64,000 nucleotides of DNA, from positions 62,001 to 126,000 of the forward strand of contig NZ_CP139972.1 of the NCBI RefSeq assembly GCF_034424315.1, written 5' to 3'. This stretch comes from Chitinophaga sancti (GTDB lineage: Bacteria; Bacteroidota; Bacteroidia; Chitinophagales; Chitinophagaceae). The position numbers and the translations under genes are program-made. Below are positions 1-9,021 of the stretch, one piece after another. The notes under the pieces are model-generated. The model ran no database searches and had not been told where the DNA came from. It saw only the letters and a program-made list of their open reading frames with translations. Every line of letters begins with the position of its first letter. Position 1 is the first letter of the stretch.

Positions 1-39
1 GTAGTTAAAGAATTGCGTGCAGCTGGACAAACAATCTAA
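1..39 (+). CDS. rpmB: 50S ribosomal protein L28, C-terminal end (partial)
   Basis: Only the last 12 codons (VVKELRAAGQTI) and a TAA stop lie inside the window; the start is beyond the left edge. The residues resemble the C-terminal end of L28, and L28 normally sits directly before L33 and the small DUF4295 protein in Bacteroidetes. The 31-nt gap to rpmG suggests one transcript. The assignment rests mostly on context because so little sequence is visible. Confidence 0.7.
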   Translation, partial: VVKELRAAGQTI

Positions 40-70
40 TCGTAAGCATTCAACTTAATTTGTATACAAA

Positions 71-253
71 ATGGCAAAAAAAGGTAACAGGGTGCAGGTA
101 ATACTGGAATGCACAGAACATAAGACTTCTGGTCAGCCAGGTACTTCCCGCTACATCAGCACCAAGAACAAAAAGAACACTCCTGAACGTCTGGAGTTGA
201 AAAAGTACAATCCAATTTTAAGGAAAGTAACTGTACACAAAGAAATCAAATAA
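71..253 (+). CDS. rpmG: 50S ribosomal protein L33
   Basis: Large-subunit ribosomal protein of 60 residues, typical for L33. The diagnostic stretch [20 protein letters not shown] is present at about residues 27-46. Only one cysteine remains (C14), and the position that is CP in zinc-binding L33 reads NP (residues 47-48), so this is the zinc-independent (C-minus) form. It follows the L28 end by 31 nt and precedes the DUF4295 gene by about 100 nt, so the three are probably co-transcribed. The ATG start is the only sensible one. Confidence 0.96.
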   Translation: MAKKGNRVQVILECTEHKTSGQPGTSRYISTKNKKNTPERLELKKYNPILRKVTVHKEIK

Positions 254-355
254 TTGATCGTTAATGTTGGTGTTAATCGTTTATCCTATTGATGCGATTG
301 GCAATTGACAGGGTAGATTTTTGACAATTCGCTTAACTTTTAAGTAAAAAATATT

Positions 356-526
356 ATGGCAAAAGCAGCTTCCAAGAACTCGAAGGTAAAAGATGCTAAA
401 GCAGCCGCTGAATCCAAAGTTTGGACTAAGGTGATCAAGGCTGTTCGTTCTCCGAAAACTGGTGCATATACCTTTAAAGAGGCTATCGTGCACAAGGATA
501 AGGTGCAGGAGTACATGGCTAAATAA
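356..526 (+). CDS. DUF4295 family protein (small, ribosomal-operon associated)
   Basis: A 56-residue basic protein beginning MAKAASKNSK and containing VIKAVRSPKTGAYTFKEAIV, the signature of the Bacteroidetes-specific DUF4295 family. The family's function is unknown. Its lysine-rich composition and fixed place after L28 and L33 suggest a ribosome-associated role, which is inference. The N-terminal third (Ala/Lys/Ser) looks disordered. A strong intrinsic terminator lies 24 nt after the stop and ends this small operon before ftsY. Confidence 0.9.
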   Translation: MAKAASKNSKVKDAKAAAESKVWTKVIKAVRSPKTGAYTFKEAIVHKDKVQEYMAK

Positions 527-549
527 TTCGGCTTTATAAATTATATAGA

Positions 550-585
550 AAGCTGTCTCGTTTGTAAAACGAGGCAGCTTTTTTC
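550..585 (+). terminator. Intrinsic terminator of the rpmB-rpmG-DUF4295 operon
   Basis: Fourteen-base-pair stem (AAGCTGTCTCGTTT pairing with AAACGAGGCAGCTT, one T-G wobble), a two-base loop at 564-565, and a run of Ts immediately after. It lies 24 nt past the DUF4295 stop. Confidence 0.9.
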
Positions 586-737
586 TTTAACCATCTCTTT
601 AATTCTTTACCAGAAAGCCCCCCGAAACGACGCATTTAGCAATTTATTACCCAGCTCCACATTTTTCTGTAAATTGGCGCTGTATTTAATATTTCATCCA
701 CATTTGTTAAGTCCGTCGCGGCAAAAAACAGACAGCT

Positions 738-1700
738 ATGAGTTTTTTCAATAAGCTTTTTTCAAGAGAAAAGAAGGAAAGCCTGGATCAGGGATTACAA
801 AAGACAAAAGAAAGTTTCCTCAATAAGATTGGCCGTGCCATTGCCGGTAAATCTTCTGTAGATACAGAAGTACTCGATAACCTCGAAGAAGCCCTGGTAT
901 CTGCAGATGTAGGGGTGGACACGACTGTAAAGATCATCGACAGAATCGAAAAGAGAGTATCTAAAGATAAATACCTGGGTACCGGCGAACTGAATAAGAT
1001 CCTCCAGGAAGAAATTGCCAGTCTGCTGGTAGATGCACCAGACAGCGGTTTCCGTGATTTCGATATCCCTGCCGGCAAAAAGCCATATGTTATTATGGTC
1101 GTAGGTGTAAACGGTGTTGGTAAGACTACCACTATCGGCAAACTCGCTTACAATTTCAAGAAAGCAGGCAAATCAGTCCTGCTTGGTGCTGCCGATACTT
1201 TCCGCGCAGCGGCAGTAGACCAGCTCTCTATCTGGAGTGATCGCGTTGGTGTACCTATCGTAAAGCAGGCGATGGGTTCTGATCCGGGTGCAGTGGCTTT
1301 CGATACCGTACAGAGCGGCGCCGCCAGGGAGGTGGATGTGATCATCATCGATACAGCGGGTCGCCTGCACAACAAAGCTCACCTGATGGATGAGCTGAGC
1401 AAGATCAAGCGCGTAATGAAGAAAGTGCTGCCAGAGGCTCCGCACGAAGTGTTGCTGGTACTGGATGGCTCTACCGGTCAGAATGCACTGGAACAGGCAA
1501 AACACTTTACCGCAACGACAGAAGTAACCGCCCTGGCGATCACTAAATTGGATGGTACAGCAAAAGGTGGTGTGGTGCTTGCTATTGCGAATCAGTTTAA
1601 AATTCCTGTTAAATATATTGGTATTGGCGAAAAGATGGAGGACTTACAGGTCTTCAATAAAGAAGAGTTTGTAGATTCTCTGTTCAGTATGAATGGCTGA
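738..1700 (+). CDS. ftsY: Signal recognition particle receptor FtsY
   Basis: GTPase that docks ribosome-nascent chain-SRP complexes at the inner membrane. The 320-residue protein has the NG domain only: a helical N domain (about 20-105) and a G domain with P-loop GVNGVGKT (123-130), DTAGR (205-209) and TKLD (269-272), followed by the GTAKGG loop. The long acidic A domain of E. coli FtsY is reduced to a short charged N-terminal stretch (FSREKKE), as usual in Bacteroidetes. It stands alone between two terminators; a near-match CACATTTG box at 699-706 could be its -7 element. Confidence 0.97.
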   Translation: MSFFNKLFSREKKESLDQGLQKTKESFLNKIGRAIAGKSSVDTEVLDNLEEALVSADVGVDTTVKIIDRIEKRVSKDKYLGTGELNKILQEEIASLLVDAPDSGFRDFDIPAGKKPYVIMVVGVNGVGKTTTIGKLAYNFKKAGKSVLLGAADTFRAAAVDQLSIWSDRVGVPIVKQAMGSDPGAVAFDTVQSGAAREVDVIIIDTAGRLHNKAHLMDELSKIKRVMKKVLPEAPHEVLLVLDGSTGQNALEQAKHFTATTEVTALAITKLDGTAKGGVVLAIANQFKIPVKYIGIGEKMEDLQVFNKEEFVDSLFSMNG

Positions 1701-1720
1701 TTTTGAAGAAAATTACCTGG

Positions 1721-1748
1721 AGCCCTGCAAGCAATTGCGGGGCTTTTT
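1721..1748 (+). terminator. Intrinsic terminator of ftsY
   Basis: Ten-base-pair stem (AGCCCTGCAA with TTGCGGGGCT, one wobble), 4-nt loop, then TTTTT. It begins 20 nt after the ftsY stop. Confidence 0.88.
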
Positions 1749-2068
1749 GATGGGGCAGAGGTTTCGTGCACGATGATATAGATATGTCACATATTTTTCA
1801 TACACACTTTGGCTGAAGTATGAGCTATCATACCCGGGCAGGAAAATTGAACAGTCTGTACTATATAGTTGGATTATAGTTTAATGAATAAAATTAGTTC
1901 CCGGATGGCGGGATCTTTATAAAAGGAAGGTGGCGATACTACCGCAGAACGGGTACCAGCCTGAGAATTCCTGTATTTCATTAAAACGGAGTACCTCCGG
2001 GCGGCCCTATATAAATTATGAAACCCTACAATACGTTCACCTGATTGACGTTTATACATAAATGAGAA
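1749..2068. other. Non-coding stretch between ftsY terminator and rimO promoter
   Basis: About 320 nt without a convincing gene. It contains a small hairpin (GTATGA...TCATAC near 1817-1832) and, near 1960-2010, CTGAGAATT followed by CGGAGTACC. These weakly resemble the interior of the intergenic repeats at 25.6 and 35.4 kb and could be a decayed copy. Nothing else is recognisable. Confidence 0.4.
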
Positions 2069-2099
2069 TTGACAATTCGTAATAAATTAACTACCTTTG
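2069..2099 (+). promoter_or_regulatory. Bacteroidetes-type promoter of rimO
   Basis: TTG at 2069-2071, a 20-nt spacer and TACCTTTG at 2092-2099 match the Bacteroidetes consensus (TTG near -33, TAnnTTTG near -7). Transcription would start near 2104. Confidence 0.75.
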
Positions 2100-2248
2100 C
2101 AATTCTTTGAACAAATATAACCCCCACTAAGGCTCATAGTCACTAAACAGCAAGTCTCGCTGTTCTCTTCAGTTTCGTGTCTGGATGTCTTCGTGGCGGT
2201 AATCAGACAAGCCATCTGCTTGTTTGCCCGATAAAAAATTATTCGCGC

Positions 2249-3556
2249 TTGAAGACAAAAACTTTAAAGAAAGATAAGGTTAACATTATTACGCTTGGAT
2301 GTTCCAAGAACATGGTAGATTCTGAGGTACTCAGCGGACAGCTGCTTGCCAATGAAATTGATGTGGTGCATGAGAATGCAAAAAAAGATCATAACATCGT
2401 AGTGGTAAACACCTGCGGTTTTATCGACAAAGCAAAAGAAGAATCCATCAATACCATCCTGGAGCAGGTAGAACTGAAACAACGTGGCCGCCTGGACAAG
2501 GTGTACGTAACCGGCTGTCTCAGTGAACGTTACCGCGGTGACCTCGAATCAGAGATCCCCGGTGTAGATGCCTGGTTCGGTACCATGGAACTGCCACTTA
2601 TTCTCAAAAAATTCGATGCTGATTATAAAGCAGAACTGATCGGTGAAAGATTGTTGAGCACACCTACGCATTATGCCTATCTGAAGATTGCAGAAGGTTG
2701 TAATCGTACCTGCTCATTTTGTGCCATCCCGCTTATGCGTGGTACACATGTATCTAAGCCTATCGAAGCGATAGTAACAGAAGCAGAGAAACTGGTGAAC
2801 TCTGGTGTGAAAGAGATCATGCTGATTGCACAGGAACTGACCTATTATGGCCTGGATCTGTACAAGCAACGTAGACTGGCAGATTTATTGCGTGCATTGG
2901 CGAACGTCAAAGGACTGGAGTGGATTCGTCTGCACTATGCCTATCCGCACAAGTTCCCAATGGAAATATTAGATGTAATGAAGGAGTTCCCGAACATCTG
3001 TAACTACATCGATATGCCACTGCAACACGCAGCTGACAATATGCTGAAAGCCATGAAACGCCAGATCACCCGTGGTGAAATGGAAGAACTGGTGGCAGCT
3101 ATCAGGGAAAAAGTTCCCGGCATTGCACTCCGTACTACACTGATCACCGGCTTCCCCGGCGAAACGCTTGAAGATGTGGAAGAACTCAAAGCCTTCCTCG
3201 AAAAAATGCGCTTTGACAGGGTAGGGGTTTTCACCTACAGCCATGAAGAAGGTACCAGTGCGTATGACCTGGAAGATGATATTCCGGCAGAAGAAAAGGA
3301 ACGAAGAGCACAGGAGATCATGGAAGTACAACAGGAAATCTCCCTGGAGAAAAACCAGGAGATGCTTGGAAAGATCTATCGTGTGATCGTTGATAAAAAA
3401 GAATCAGGCCGTTATCTGGCACGTACAGAATTTGATTCAGTAGAAGTAGATAATGAAGTGATCATTAATACCACCAAACGCCTGAAACCCGGTGAGTTTG
3501 TCAACGTAAGAATTACGAAAGCTTACGATTATGACCTGGAAGGTGAACTTGTATAA
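2249..3556 (+). CDS. rimO: Ribosomal protein S12 methylthiotransferase RimO
   Basis: Radical-SAM enzyme that methylthiolates an aspartate of ribosomal protein S12 using two Fe-S clusters. From the TTG at 2249 (435 residues) the N-terminal UPF0004 domain carries cluster cysteines C18, C56 and C90. The radical-SAM motif CNRTCSFC supplies C151, C155 and C158, and a C-terminal TRAM domain covers about the last 65 residues. The family normally begins close to KVNIITLGCSKN, which favours TTG 2249. An in-frame ATG at 2177 would add 24 residues (CLRGGNQTSHLLV...) with no family counterpart. Either start lies downstream of the predicted transcription start near 2104. Confidence 0.93.
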   Translation: MKTKTLKKDKVNIITLGCSKNMVDSEVLSGQLLANEIDVVHENAKKDHNIVVVNTCGFIDKAKEESINTILEQVELKQRGRLDKVYVTGCLSERYRGDLESEIPGVDAWFGTMELPLILKKFDADYKAELIGERLLSTPTHYAYLKIAEGCNRTCSFCAIPLMRGTHVSKPIEAIVTEAEKLVNSGVKEIMLIAQELTYYGLDLYKQRRLADLLRALANVKGLEWIRLHYAYPHKFPMEILDVMKEFPNICNYIDMPLQHAADNMLKAMKRQITRGEMEELVAAIREKVPGIALRTTLITGFPGETLEDVEELKAFLEKMRFDRVGVFTYSHEEGTSAYDLEDDIPAEEKERRAQEIMEVQQEISLEKNQEMLGKIYRVIVDKKESGRYLARTEFDSVEVDNEVIINTTKRLKPGEFVNVRITKAYDYDLEGELV

Positions 3557-3573
3557 AAGCACCTCCAACAGCG

Positions 3574-3716
3574 GAATGTAAACTTGCAGAGGAATACTTC
3601 AAGGGAAGAAATGTAAACTTAGCAGGAGCAGGGCTTCAACACAGGAATTTGAACTTAATATAAGTCTACATCCAACGCAGGTACGATTGCGTAAGTTTCG
3701 TTCTAAGAAACAACAG
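3574..3716 (+). repeat. Degenerate ~36-bp tandem repeats in the helicase leader
   Basis: Four imperfect units fill most of the rimO-helicase gap: 3574-3607, 3608-3644, 3645-3680 and 3681-3716. Units 1-3 open with GAATGTAAACTT, GAAATGTAAACTTA and GAATTTGAACTTA. Units 2-4 close with TTCAACACAG, TCCAACGCAG and AAACAACAG. The period is 34-37 bp. They end about 75 nt before the helicase ATG, so they are probably in its promoter or 5' leader. No function is known to me. Confidence 0.65.
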
Positions 3717-3792
3717 GAAAAGTAACCCAGTGCATAGAATTCGCTGGGATAATATACCAGGGCTCCCGACGGAGCCTGATCAAAGCAAATCA

Positions 3793-5538
3793 ATGACAAC
3801 ATTTGAAACATTAGGCTTACAAGAGCCCCTTTTGAAAGGAATCCAGGACCTCGGATTCGTAGCGCCTACACCGATACAGGAAAAAGCTATTCCTGTACTC
3901 CTCGGCGGAGACAGAGACTTCGTAGGTTTAGCCCAGACGGGCACCGGTAAGACGGCAGCATTTGGCCTGCCGCTGTTACAGCAGATTGATATTAAACAGC
4001 GTCACCCACAAGGGCTCATATTATGCCCTACCCGTGAACTGTGCCTGCAAATCACCAATGACCTGAAAAATTTCAGCAAGCATCTGGGAGACGTAAGCAT
4101 CGTAGCGGTATACGGCGGTTCCAGCATCGTACAGCAATTGCGTGACCTGAAGAGAGGCGTACACATCGTGATAGCAACTCCTGGTCGTTTGCTGGACATC
4201 ATTGACCGTAAAGCGGTTAATTTCACAAACGTACGTTATGTAGTACTGGATGAAGCAGATGAAATGCTGAACATGGGTTTCCAGGAAGACATCAACAGTA
4301 TTCTCTCTAATACACCTGAAGAGAAAACAACCTGGTTGTTTTCCGCTACCATGCCACAGGAAGTACGCCGTATCGCACAGAAATATATGAGCGATCCGTT
4401 CGAACTGACTGTAGGTAACAAAAACAGCGGTAACGTCAACATCGAGCACGAATACTATATTGTGCGCCCACGCGAAAAATATGCGGCACTGAAACGTATC
4501 GTGGATTTCAATCCTGAAATCTTCGGTATCATCTTCACCCGTACTAAAATAGAATCACAGGAAATCGCTGAATCACTGATCCGCGATGGTTACAACGCCG
4601 ATGCACTGCATGGTGACCTGACCCAGCAACAGCGTGATAAAGTAATGAAACGTTTCCGTGAAAAATCACTGCAGGTACTCGTAGCAACGGACGTTGCTGC
4701 ACGTGGTATCGACGTTGACAACGTAACACACGTCATCAACTACGAACTGCCTGATGACGTTGAAAACTACACCCACCGTTCCGGTCGTACCGCCCGTGCC
4801 GGTAAATCAGGGGTATCTATTGCTATCATTGGCAGCCGTGACACTGGTAAGATCCGTCAGATCGAGCGCGTAATCGGTAAGAAATTCCTGAAAGCTGAAG
4901 TACCAGACGGTTTCGCAGTATGTGAAAAACAACTGTTCGGCCTCGTACACAAAGTACACAGCGTAGTCGTAAACGAAGAGCAGATCGAGCCATACCTGGA
5001 ACGCATATATGAAGAGTTCCAGAACATGAGCAAGGAAGAAATCATCAAACGTTTCGCTTCTCTCGAATTCAATCAGTTCCTGGAATACTACCAGGATGCG
5101 CCTGATCTGAACGTGAAAGAAGAAAAACGTACCTTCGAAGCTGGCGAACGTAGCACACGTGGTAATGGTAAATTTACCCGCCTGTTCATCAACCTGGGTT
5201 CAGTAGACGACTTTACCCGTGGCGATATGCTGCGCTATCTCTGCGATACCAGCGGCGTACGTGGTAACAAAATCGGTCGTATAGACCTGAAAGGTGTTTA
5301 CTCCTTCTTCGAAGTAGAAAACGATGTGGTTGGAACATTCCAGGATACTTTCAAGAAAGCTGAGTACAATGGTCGCAGCGTAAGAATTGAAATGTCTCAG
5401 GATGGCGATCGCCGCAGAAGTGGTGGCCCAGGTGGTGGCGGCCGTAGCCGTGAAGACGGTGGTGGCAGACGTCGTTGGGAAGGTAGTGGAAGTGGCGGCG
5501 GTTCAAGCCAGCGCCCAGGATTGAAGAAGAGATACTAA
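3793..5538 (+). CDS. DEAD-box ATP-dependent RNA helicase (DeaD/CsdA-DbpA type)
   Basis: Unwinds structured RNA, probably in ribosome assembly or cold adaptation. From ATG 3793 (581 residues): Q-motif region FETLGLQEPL...PTPIQ (4-29), Walker A AQTGTGKT (47-54), DEAD (153-156), SAT (184-186), and HRSGRTARAG in the second RecA domain. A DbpA-type RNA-binding domain follows (about 460-533: FTRLFINLGSVDDFTRGDML), then a Gly/Arg/Ser-rich tail of about 45 residues. An upstream in-frame start at 3730 would add 21 residues unlike the family. The leader carries the tandem repeats at 3574-3716. The name deaD would be reasonable, but the exact paralogue cannot be fixed from sequence. Confidence 0.95.
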   Translation: MTTFETLGLQEPLLKGIQDLGFVAPTPIQEKAIPVLLGGDRDFVGLAQTGTGKTAAFGLPLLQQIDIKQRHPQGLILCPTRELCLQITNDLKNFSKHLGDVSIVAVYGGSSIVQQLRDLKRGVHIVIATPGRLLDIIDRKAVNFTNVRYVVLDEADEMLNMGFQEDINSILSNTPEEKTTWLFSATMPQEVRRIAQKYMSDPFELTVGNKNSGNVNIEHEYYIVRPREKYAALKRIVDFNPEIFGIIFTRTKIESQEIAESLIRDGYNADALHGDLTQQQRDKVMKRFREKSLQVLVATDVAARGIDVDNVTHVINYELPDDVENYTHRSGRTARAGKSGVSIAIIGSRDTGKIRQIERVIGKKFLKAEVPDGFAVCEKQLFGLVHKVHSVVVNEEQIEPYLERIYEEFQNMSKEEIIKRFASLEFNQFLEYYQDAPDLNVKEEKRTFEAGERSTRGNGKFTRLFINLGSVDDFTRGDMLRYLCDTSGVRGNKIGRIDLKGVYSFFEVENDVVGTFQDTFKKAEYNGRSVRIEMSQDGDRRRSGGPGGGGRSREDGGGRRRWEGSGSGGGSSQRPGLKKRY

Positions 5539-5556
5539 TCGATTTCGAAAAATAAT

Positions 5557-5596
5557 AAAGAAACCGCCTTCCTTAGTGAGGCGGTTTCTTTTTTTA
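5557..5596 (+). terminator. Intrinsic terminator of the DEAD-box helicase gene
   Basis: Perfect 13-bp stem (AAAGAAACCGCCT with AGGCGGTTTCTTT) closing a 9-nt loop, followed by a T run, 18 nt after the stop. Confidence 0.92.
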
Positions 5597-5683
5597 TGGC
5601 CTTATACTTGATGATATGATCACGATTGGGCCTTCAAAATTCAAAATTTGAACTATCTTGTATCCACAGCCCTTTCCCGGTTT

Positions 5684-7618
5684 ATGACAAAAGACAACAC
5701 GCATCAATTACAGCCCGTAGAGCCCTTTTCTCTCTTCTCTGAACAAGATATCGCATTGTTTCAGGAGGGCCGGCATCCGCACCTGTATGAAAAATTTGGG
5801 TCACATCAAACCACCTTTCAGGGGGTGAGTGGTACGTATTTCGCCGTCTGGGCGCCCAATGCGACCTACTTGTCCGTGATCGGCGACTTCAATGACTGGG
5901 ATCAACACCGCCACCATTTGTATCCCCGTTGGGACAAATCGGGGATTTGGGAAGGTTTCATACCACAGGTAGCACCGGGTACACTCTACAAATACTTTAT
6001 CCGTTCTAATGCCGGGGAAGAATTGCGCAAAGGCGATCCTTATGCAAACTACTGGGAGCTGCGTCCTAAAACAGCCTCCATTACCTGGGAACTGGACTAC
6101 AAATGGAAGGACAGCAACTGGATGAAGACCCGCAGTCAGCACAACAGCTTACAAAGCCCTTATTCCGTGTACGAGGTACACCTGGGCAGCTGGCAGCGGC
6201 CCGATCCCAATAATCACGAAGTATTTTATAATTATAGCGAAATAGCCGCGAGATTGATCCCGTATGTGAAGGAAATGGGTTTTACCCATGTGGAGCTTAT
6301 GCCGGTCATGGAGCATCCTTTTGATGGCTCCTGGGGTTACCAGGGTACGGGGTATTATGCCCCTACCTCCAGGTATGGTTCACCGCAGGAATTCATGGCC
6401 TTCATTGATGCCTTTCACCAGGAAGGAATCGGTGTGATCCTGGACTGGGTGCCTTCGCATTTTCCATATGACGAGCATGGCTTATTCCGTTTCGATGGCA
6501 CGCATACTTACGAGTATGCCGACATGCGCAAGGGCTTTCACCCGGACTGGAATAGCTATATCTTCAACTATGCCCGCAATGAGGTGCGCTCATTCTTATT
6601 GAGCAATGCCATATTCTGGTTAGATAAATATCATGCAGACGGATTGCGGGTAGATGCAGTCGCCTCTATGATTCACCTGAATTATTCCCGCGAAGCTGGT
6701 AAATGGGAACCGAATGAACATGGGGGAGAAGAGAACCTGGAAGCGATCTCTTTCCTGAAAAATATGAATGCTACAATCTATTCACTTTTTCCGGATGTAC
6801 AGACGATCGCTGAAGAATCTACTTCTTTTTATGGGGTGTCAAGACCTGTGTTCATGGGCGGTCTTGGATTTGGCATGAAATGGATGATGGGGTGGATGAA
6901 TGATACACTGGCGTATTTCAAACGGGATCCTTATTACAGGAAATTCCAGCAGGATCAGCTTACATTTAGTATCGCCTATGCATTTACAGAAAACTTTATG
7001 TTGCCGCTCAGTCATGATGAAGTGGTGCATGGAAAATCTCCCATGCTGTATAAAATGCCTGGTGATGACTGGCAGAAATTTGCGAACCTGCGATTGATGT
7101 ACAGTTATATGTTCACACACCCGGGTACGAAACTGTTATTCATGGGCGATGAGTTTGGACAGACATCAGAATGGAATTATAAATCACAGCTCGACTGGCA
7201 CCTGATGGAACATACTTCGCACCAGGGCCTGAAGGCATTTGTAAAAGCACTAAATCATCTGTACAGGGCAGAACCTGCATTGTACATAAAGCAGTTTGAA
7301 TACTACGGGTTTGAATGGGTGAATGTTTCCGATTATGACAATAGTGTGTTGGCTTACCTGAGAAAAGGAATGGACCCGAAGGAGGATATACTGATCATAC
7401 TGAACATGACACCCATAGCCAGGGAAAATTATTTACTGGCAGTAAATGAAAATGCCAGCTGGAAAGAAGTGCTGAACAGTGATGCGGAAGTGTTTTTCGG
7501 TAGTGGTGTAATTAATACTGCCATTGTAAAAGCGAAGCAGGAAGCGTATAACGGTAAGGAGTATACTTTGCTGCTGAGATTACCTCCTTTAGGTGCTGCC
7601 ATATTCAAAAAAGTGTAG
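5684..7618 (+). CDS. glgB: 1,4-alpha-glucan (glycogen) branching enzyme, GH13
   Basis: Transfers alpha-1,4 glucan chains to form alpha-1,6 branches in glycogen. From ATG 5684 (644 residues): N-terminal CBM48 domain (FAVWAPNATYLSVIGDFNDW), then the GH13 barrel with the nucleophile region DGLRVDAVASMI (Asp near residue 325), acid/base region TIAEESTSF (Glu near 374) and SHDEVVHGK (near 445), and a C-terminal beta domain. It lacks the extra N-terminal module of E. coli GlgB, so it is the shorter class. A TTG at 5648 would add 12 residues and is less likely. No other glg gene is adjacent; a terminator follows. Confidence 0.95.
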   Translation: MTKDNTHQLQPVEPFSLFSEQDIALFQEGRHPHLYEKFGSHQTTFQGVSGTYFAVWAPNATYLSVIGDFNDWDQHRHHLYPRWDKSGIWEGFIPQVAPGTLYKYFIRSNAGEELRKGDPYANYWELRPKTASITWELDYKWKDSNWMKTRSQHNSLQSPYSVYEVHLGSWQRPDPNNHEVFYNYSEIAARLIPYVKEMGFTHVELMPVMEHPFDGSWGYQGTGYYAPTSRYGSPQEFMAFIDAFHQEGIGVILDWVPSHFPYDEHGLFRFDGTHTYEYADMRKGFHPDWNSYIFNYARNEVRSFLLSNAIFWLDKYHADGLRVDAVASMIHLNYSREAGKWEPNEHGGEENLEAISFLKNMNATIYSLFPDVQTIAEESTSFYGVSRPVFMGGLGFGMKWMMGWMNDTLAYFKRDPYYRKFQQDQLTFSIAYAFTENFMLPLSHDEVVHGKSPMLYKMPGDDWQKFANLRLMYSYMFTHPGTKLLFMGDEFGQTSEWNYKSQLDWHLMEHTSHQGLKAFVKALNHLYRAEPALYIKQFEYYGFEWVNVSDYDNSVLAYLRKGMDPKEDILIILNMTPIARENYLLAVNENASWKEVLNSDAEVFFGSGVINTAIVKAKQEAYNGKEYTLLLRLPPLGAAIFKKV

Positions 7619-7644
7619 ATATTATTCTTACTTAAATAGTTAGT

Positions 7645-7672
7645 GTCCTTCCTGCGGGAAGGACTTTTTTTT
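7645..7672 (+). terminator. Intrinsic terminator of glgB
   Basis: Stem GTCCTTCC/GGAAGGAC with a TGCG loop followed by eight Ts, 26 nt after the glgB stop. Confidence 0.92.
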
Positions 7673-7932
7673 GAAACAAACTTTGCGACAAAATCCCTGA
7701 ATTCCGCGATGAATCCCCATCAATAAGAGTACTAAATTGCACATAGAATTAAAAACCGCTTTTTGTAAAAAATTGAATAAGAGTTTATTGTAAGGCATGT
7801 GAAAATAAATTATACGCTGTTAAACTTTTGTTTATTTTTTTAGTCAAACCTTAGCTTACTGATAGTAGTAAAAAATTTATGCAAATCTGTAGTAGGCTAA
7901 ATCTCTATTATTAAACCAAAAACCATTCTTTT

Positions 7933-8856
7933 ATGAAGACCTATCTCCGCACTTCCGGATGGGGGCTAGCCACGTTAGTATTGTTGGCTTTAGTTGTTTA
8001 TTCCTGTAAAAAGGATAACTCTAATGCATCAACAGGCCTTGGCGCAAACCAACAGAGACTGAATGTATTCCTGGCAGATGATCCAGGCAGTCGCTTTGAT
8101 AACGTATTTCTGGACATCAAGTCAGTACAGGTACTCGTTGATACCTGCGATGGTGCTAATGGAAAGGGTAAAGGTGGCAGCAATAGTGGTGAAGACTGGG
8201 GTAATGACTACAACCGTTGTCACTGGGGTGAAGATAAAAACGACCGGAATGATTCCTGCAAGGTTTGGGATTCTCTGGCTATCTCAGCAGGCGTGTACGA
8301 TGTACTTTCACTGCGTAACGGCGCTGATACCTTACTCTCTGAAGGTGTAGTAACAGCAGGCAAAGTAAGAAGAATCCAGATCAACCTTGGGGACAACAAC
8401 TACCTGGTGAAAGACAGCATTCAGTATCCGCTGAAAGCACTTAATGGCCAGGTGAAACTGGTGGTAAACATCCGTCCTGAAGAATGGGAAGAATACCAGA
8501 GCGGTCATTACCGCCTGTGGCTGGATTTCGATGTAGACCGTTCTATTATCCAGACCGGCAATGGCAAGTTTATACTGCGTCCTGTTATTCACGTATTCCT
8601 GGTATCAGAAACAGGTAGTATCTCCGGTAAAGTAACCCCTTACGAAGCGTATCCGGTGCTGACTGTATACAACAATACTGACACTGCTTATGCATTACCA
8701 TGGAAGAATGGAGAGTGGAAGATCAGAGGTTTGAATACAGGTACTTACAATGTATTTGTAAATGCATCTAATGGGTATGCTGATACAACAATTACCGGTG
8801 TGAAAATCGAAACTGGTAAGAATACAGCAATAAATGCGATCAAACTGAGTAAGTAA
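7933..8856 (+). CDS. DUF4382 domain lipoprotein
   Basis: Predicted lipoprotein of 307 residues: hydrophobic signal peptide ending in the lipobox VVYSC (Cys25) followed by KKDN, which predicts export and lipidation. Residues about 42-215 match DUF4382 (LNVFLADDPGSRFDNVFLDIKSVQV; LRNGADTLLSEGVVTAGKVRRIQI). A Gly/Asp/Asn-rich insertion at about 70-108 carries three cysteines and many acidic residues and might bind metal, which is speculation. The C-terminal 90 residues resemble a carboxypeptidase-regulatory beta-sandwich (SISGKVTPYEAYPVLTVY). Function unknown. The gene is monocistronic, with a terminator behind it; the 260-nt upstream gap is AT-rich and shows no clear promoter match. Confidence 0.85.
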   Translation: MKTYLRTSGWGLATLVLLALVVYSCKKDNSNASTGLGANQQRLNVFLADDPGSRFDNVFLDIKSVQVLVDTCDGANGKGKGGSNSGEDWGNDYNRCHWGEDKNDRNDSCKVWDSLAISAGVYDVLSLRNGADTLLSEGVVTAGKVRRIQINLGDNNYLVKDSIQYPLKALNGQVKLVVNIRPEEWEEYQSGHYRLWLDFDVDRSIIQTGNGKFILRPVIHVFLVSETGSISGKVTPYEAYPVLTVYNNTDTAYALPWKNGEWKIRGLNTGTYNVFVNASNGYADTTITGVKIETGKNTAINAIKLSK

Positions 8857-8900
8857 GTATAGAACAGGATATAAGGACTAAGACACACCATCATAAAATG

Positions 8901-8933
8901 AGAGGCTATATCGTTATAGATATAGCCTCTTTT
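8901..8933 (+). terminator. Intrinsic terminator of the DUF4382 gene
   Basis: Perfect 12-bp stem AGAGGCTATATC/GATATAGCCTCT with a GTTATA loop and a short T run. The arms resemble the GAGGCTGTATC hairpins at 25.6, 35.3 and 38.1 kb, so it may be a diverged member of that family. Confidence 0.85.
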
Positions 8934-9021
8934 CGTTTTCAGAATATAGTATTTTTGGGCAGGCTGCCGGCCTCTCTAATGCATATTATAAAAATTACTA
9001 ACTTGTGTAAAATATCGCTGA

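Noticed and set aside
1874..2059. 61-codon minus-strand frame between ftsY and rimO
   Set aside because: Odd composition, no hydrophobic or domain pattern, and it overlaps apparent repeat-like sequence.
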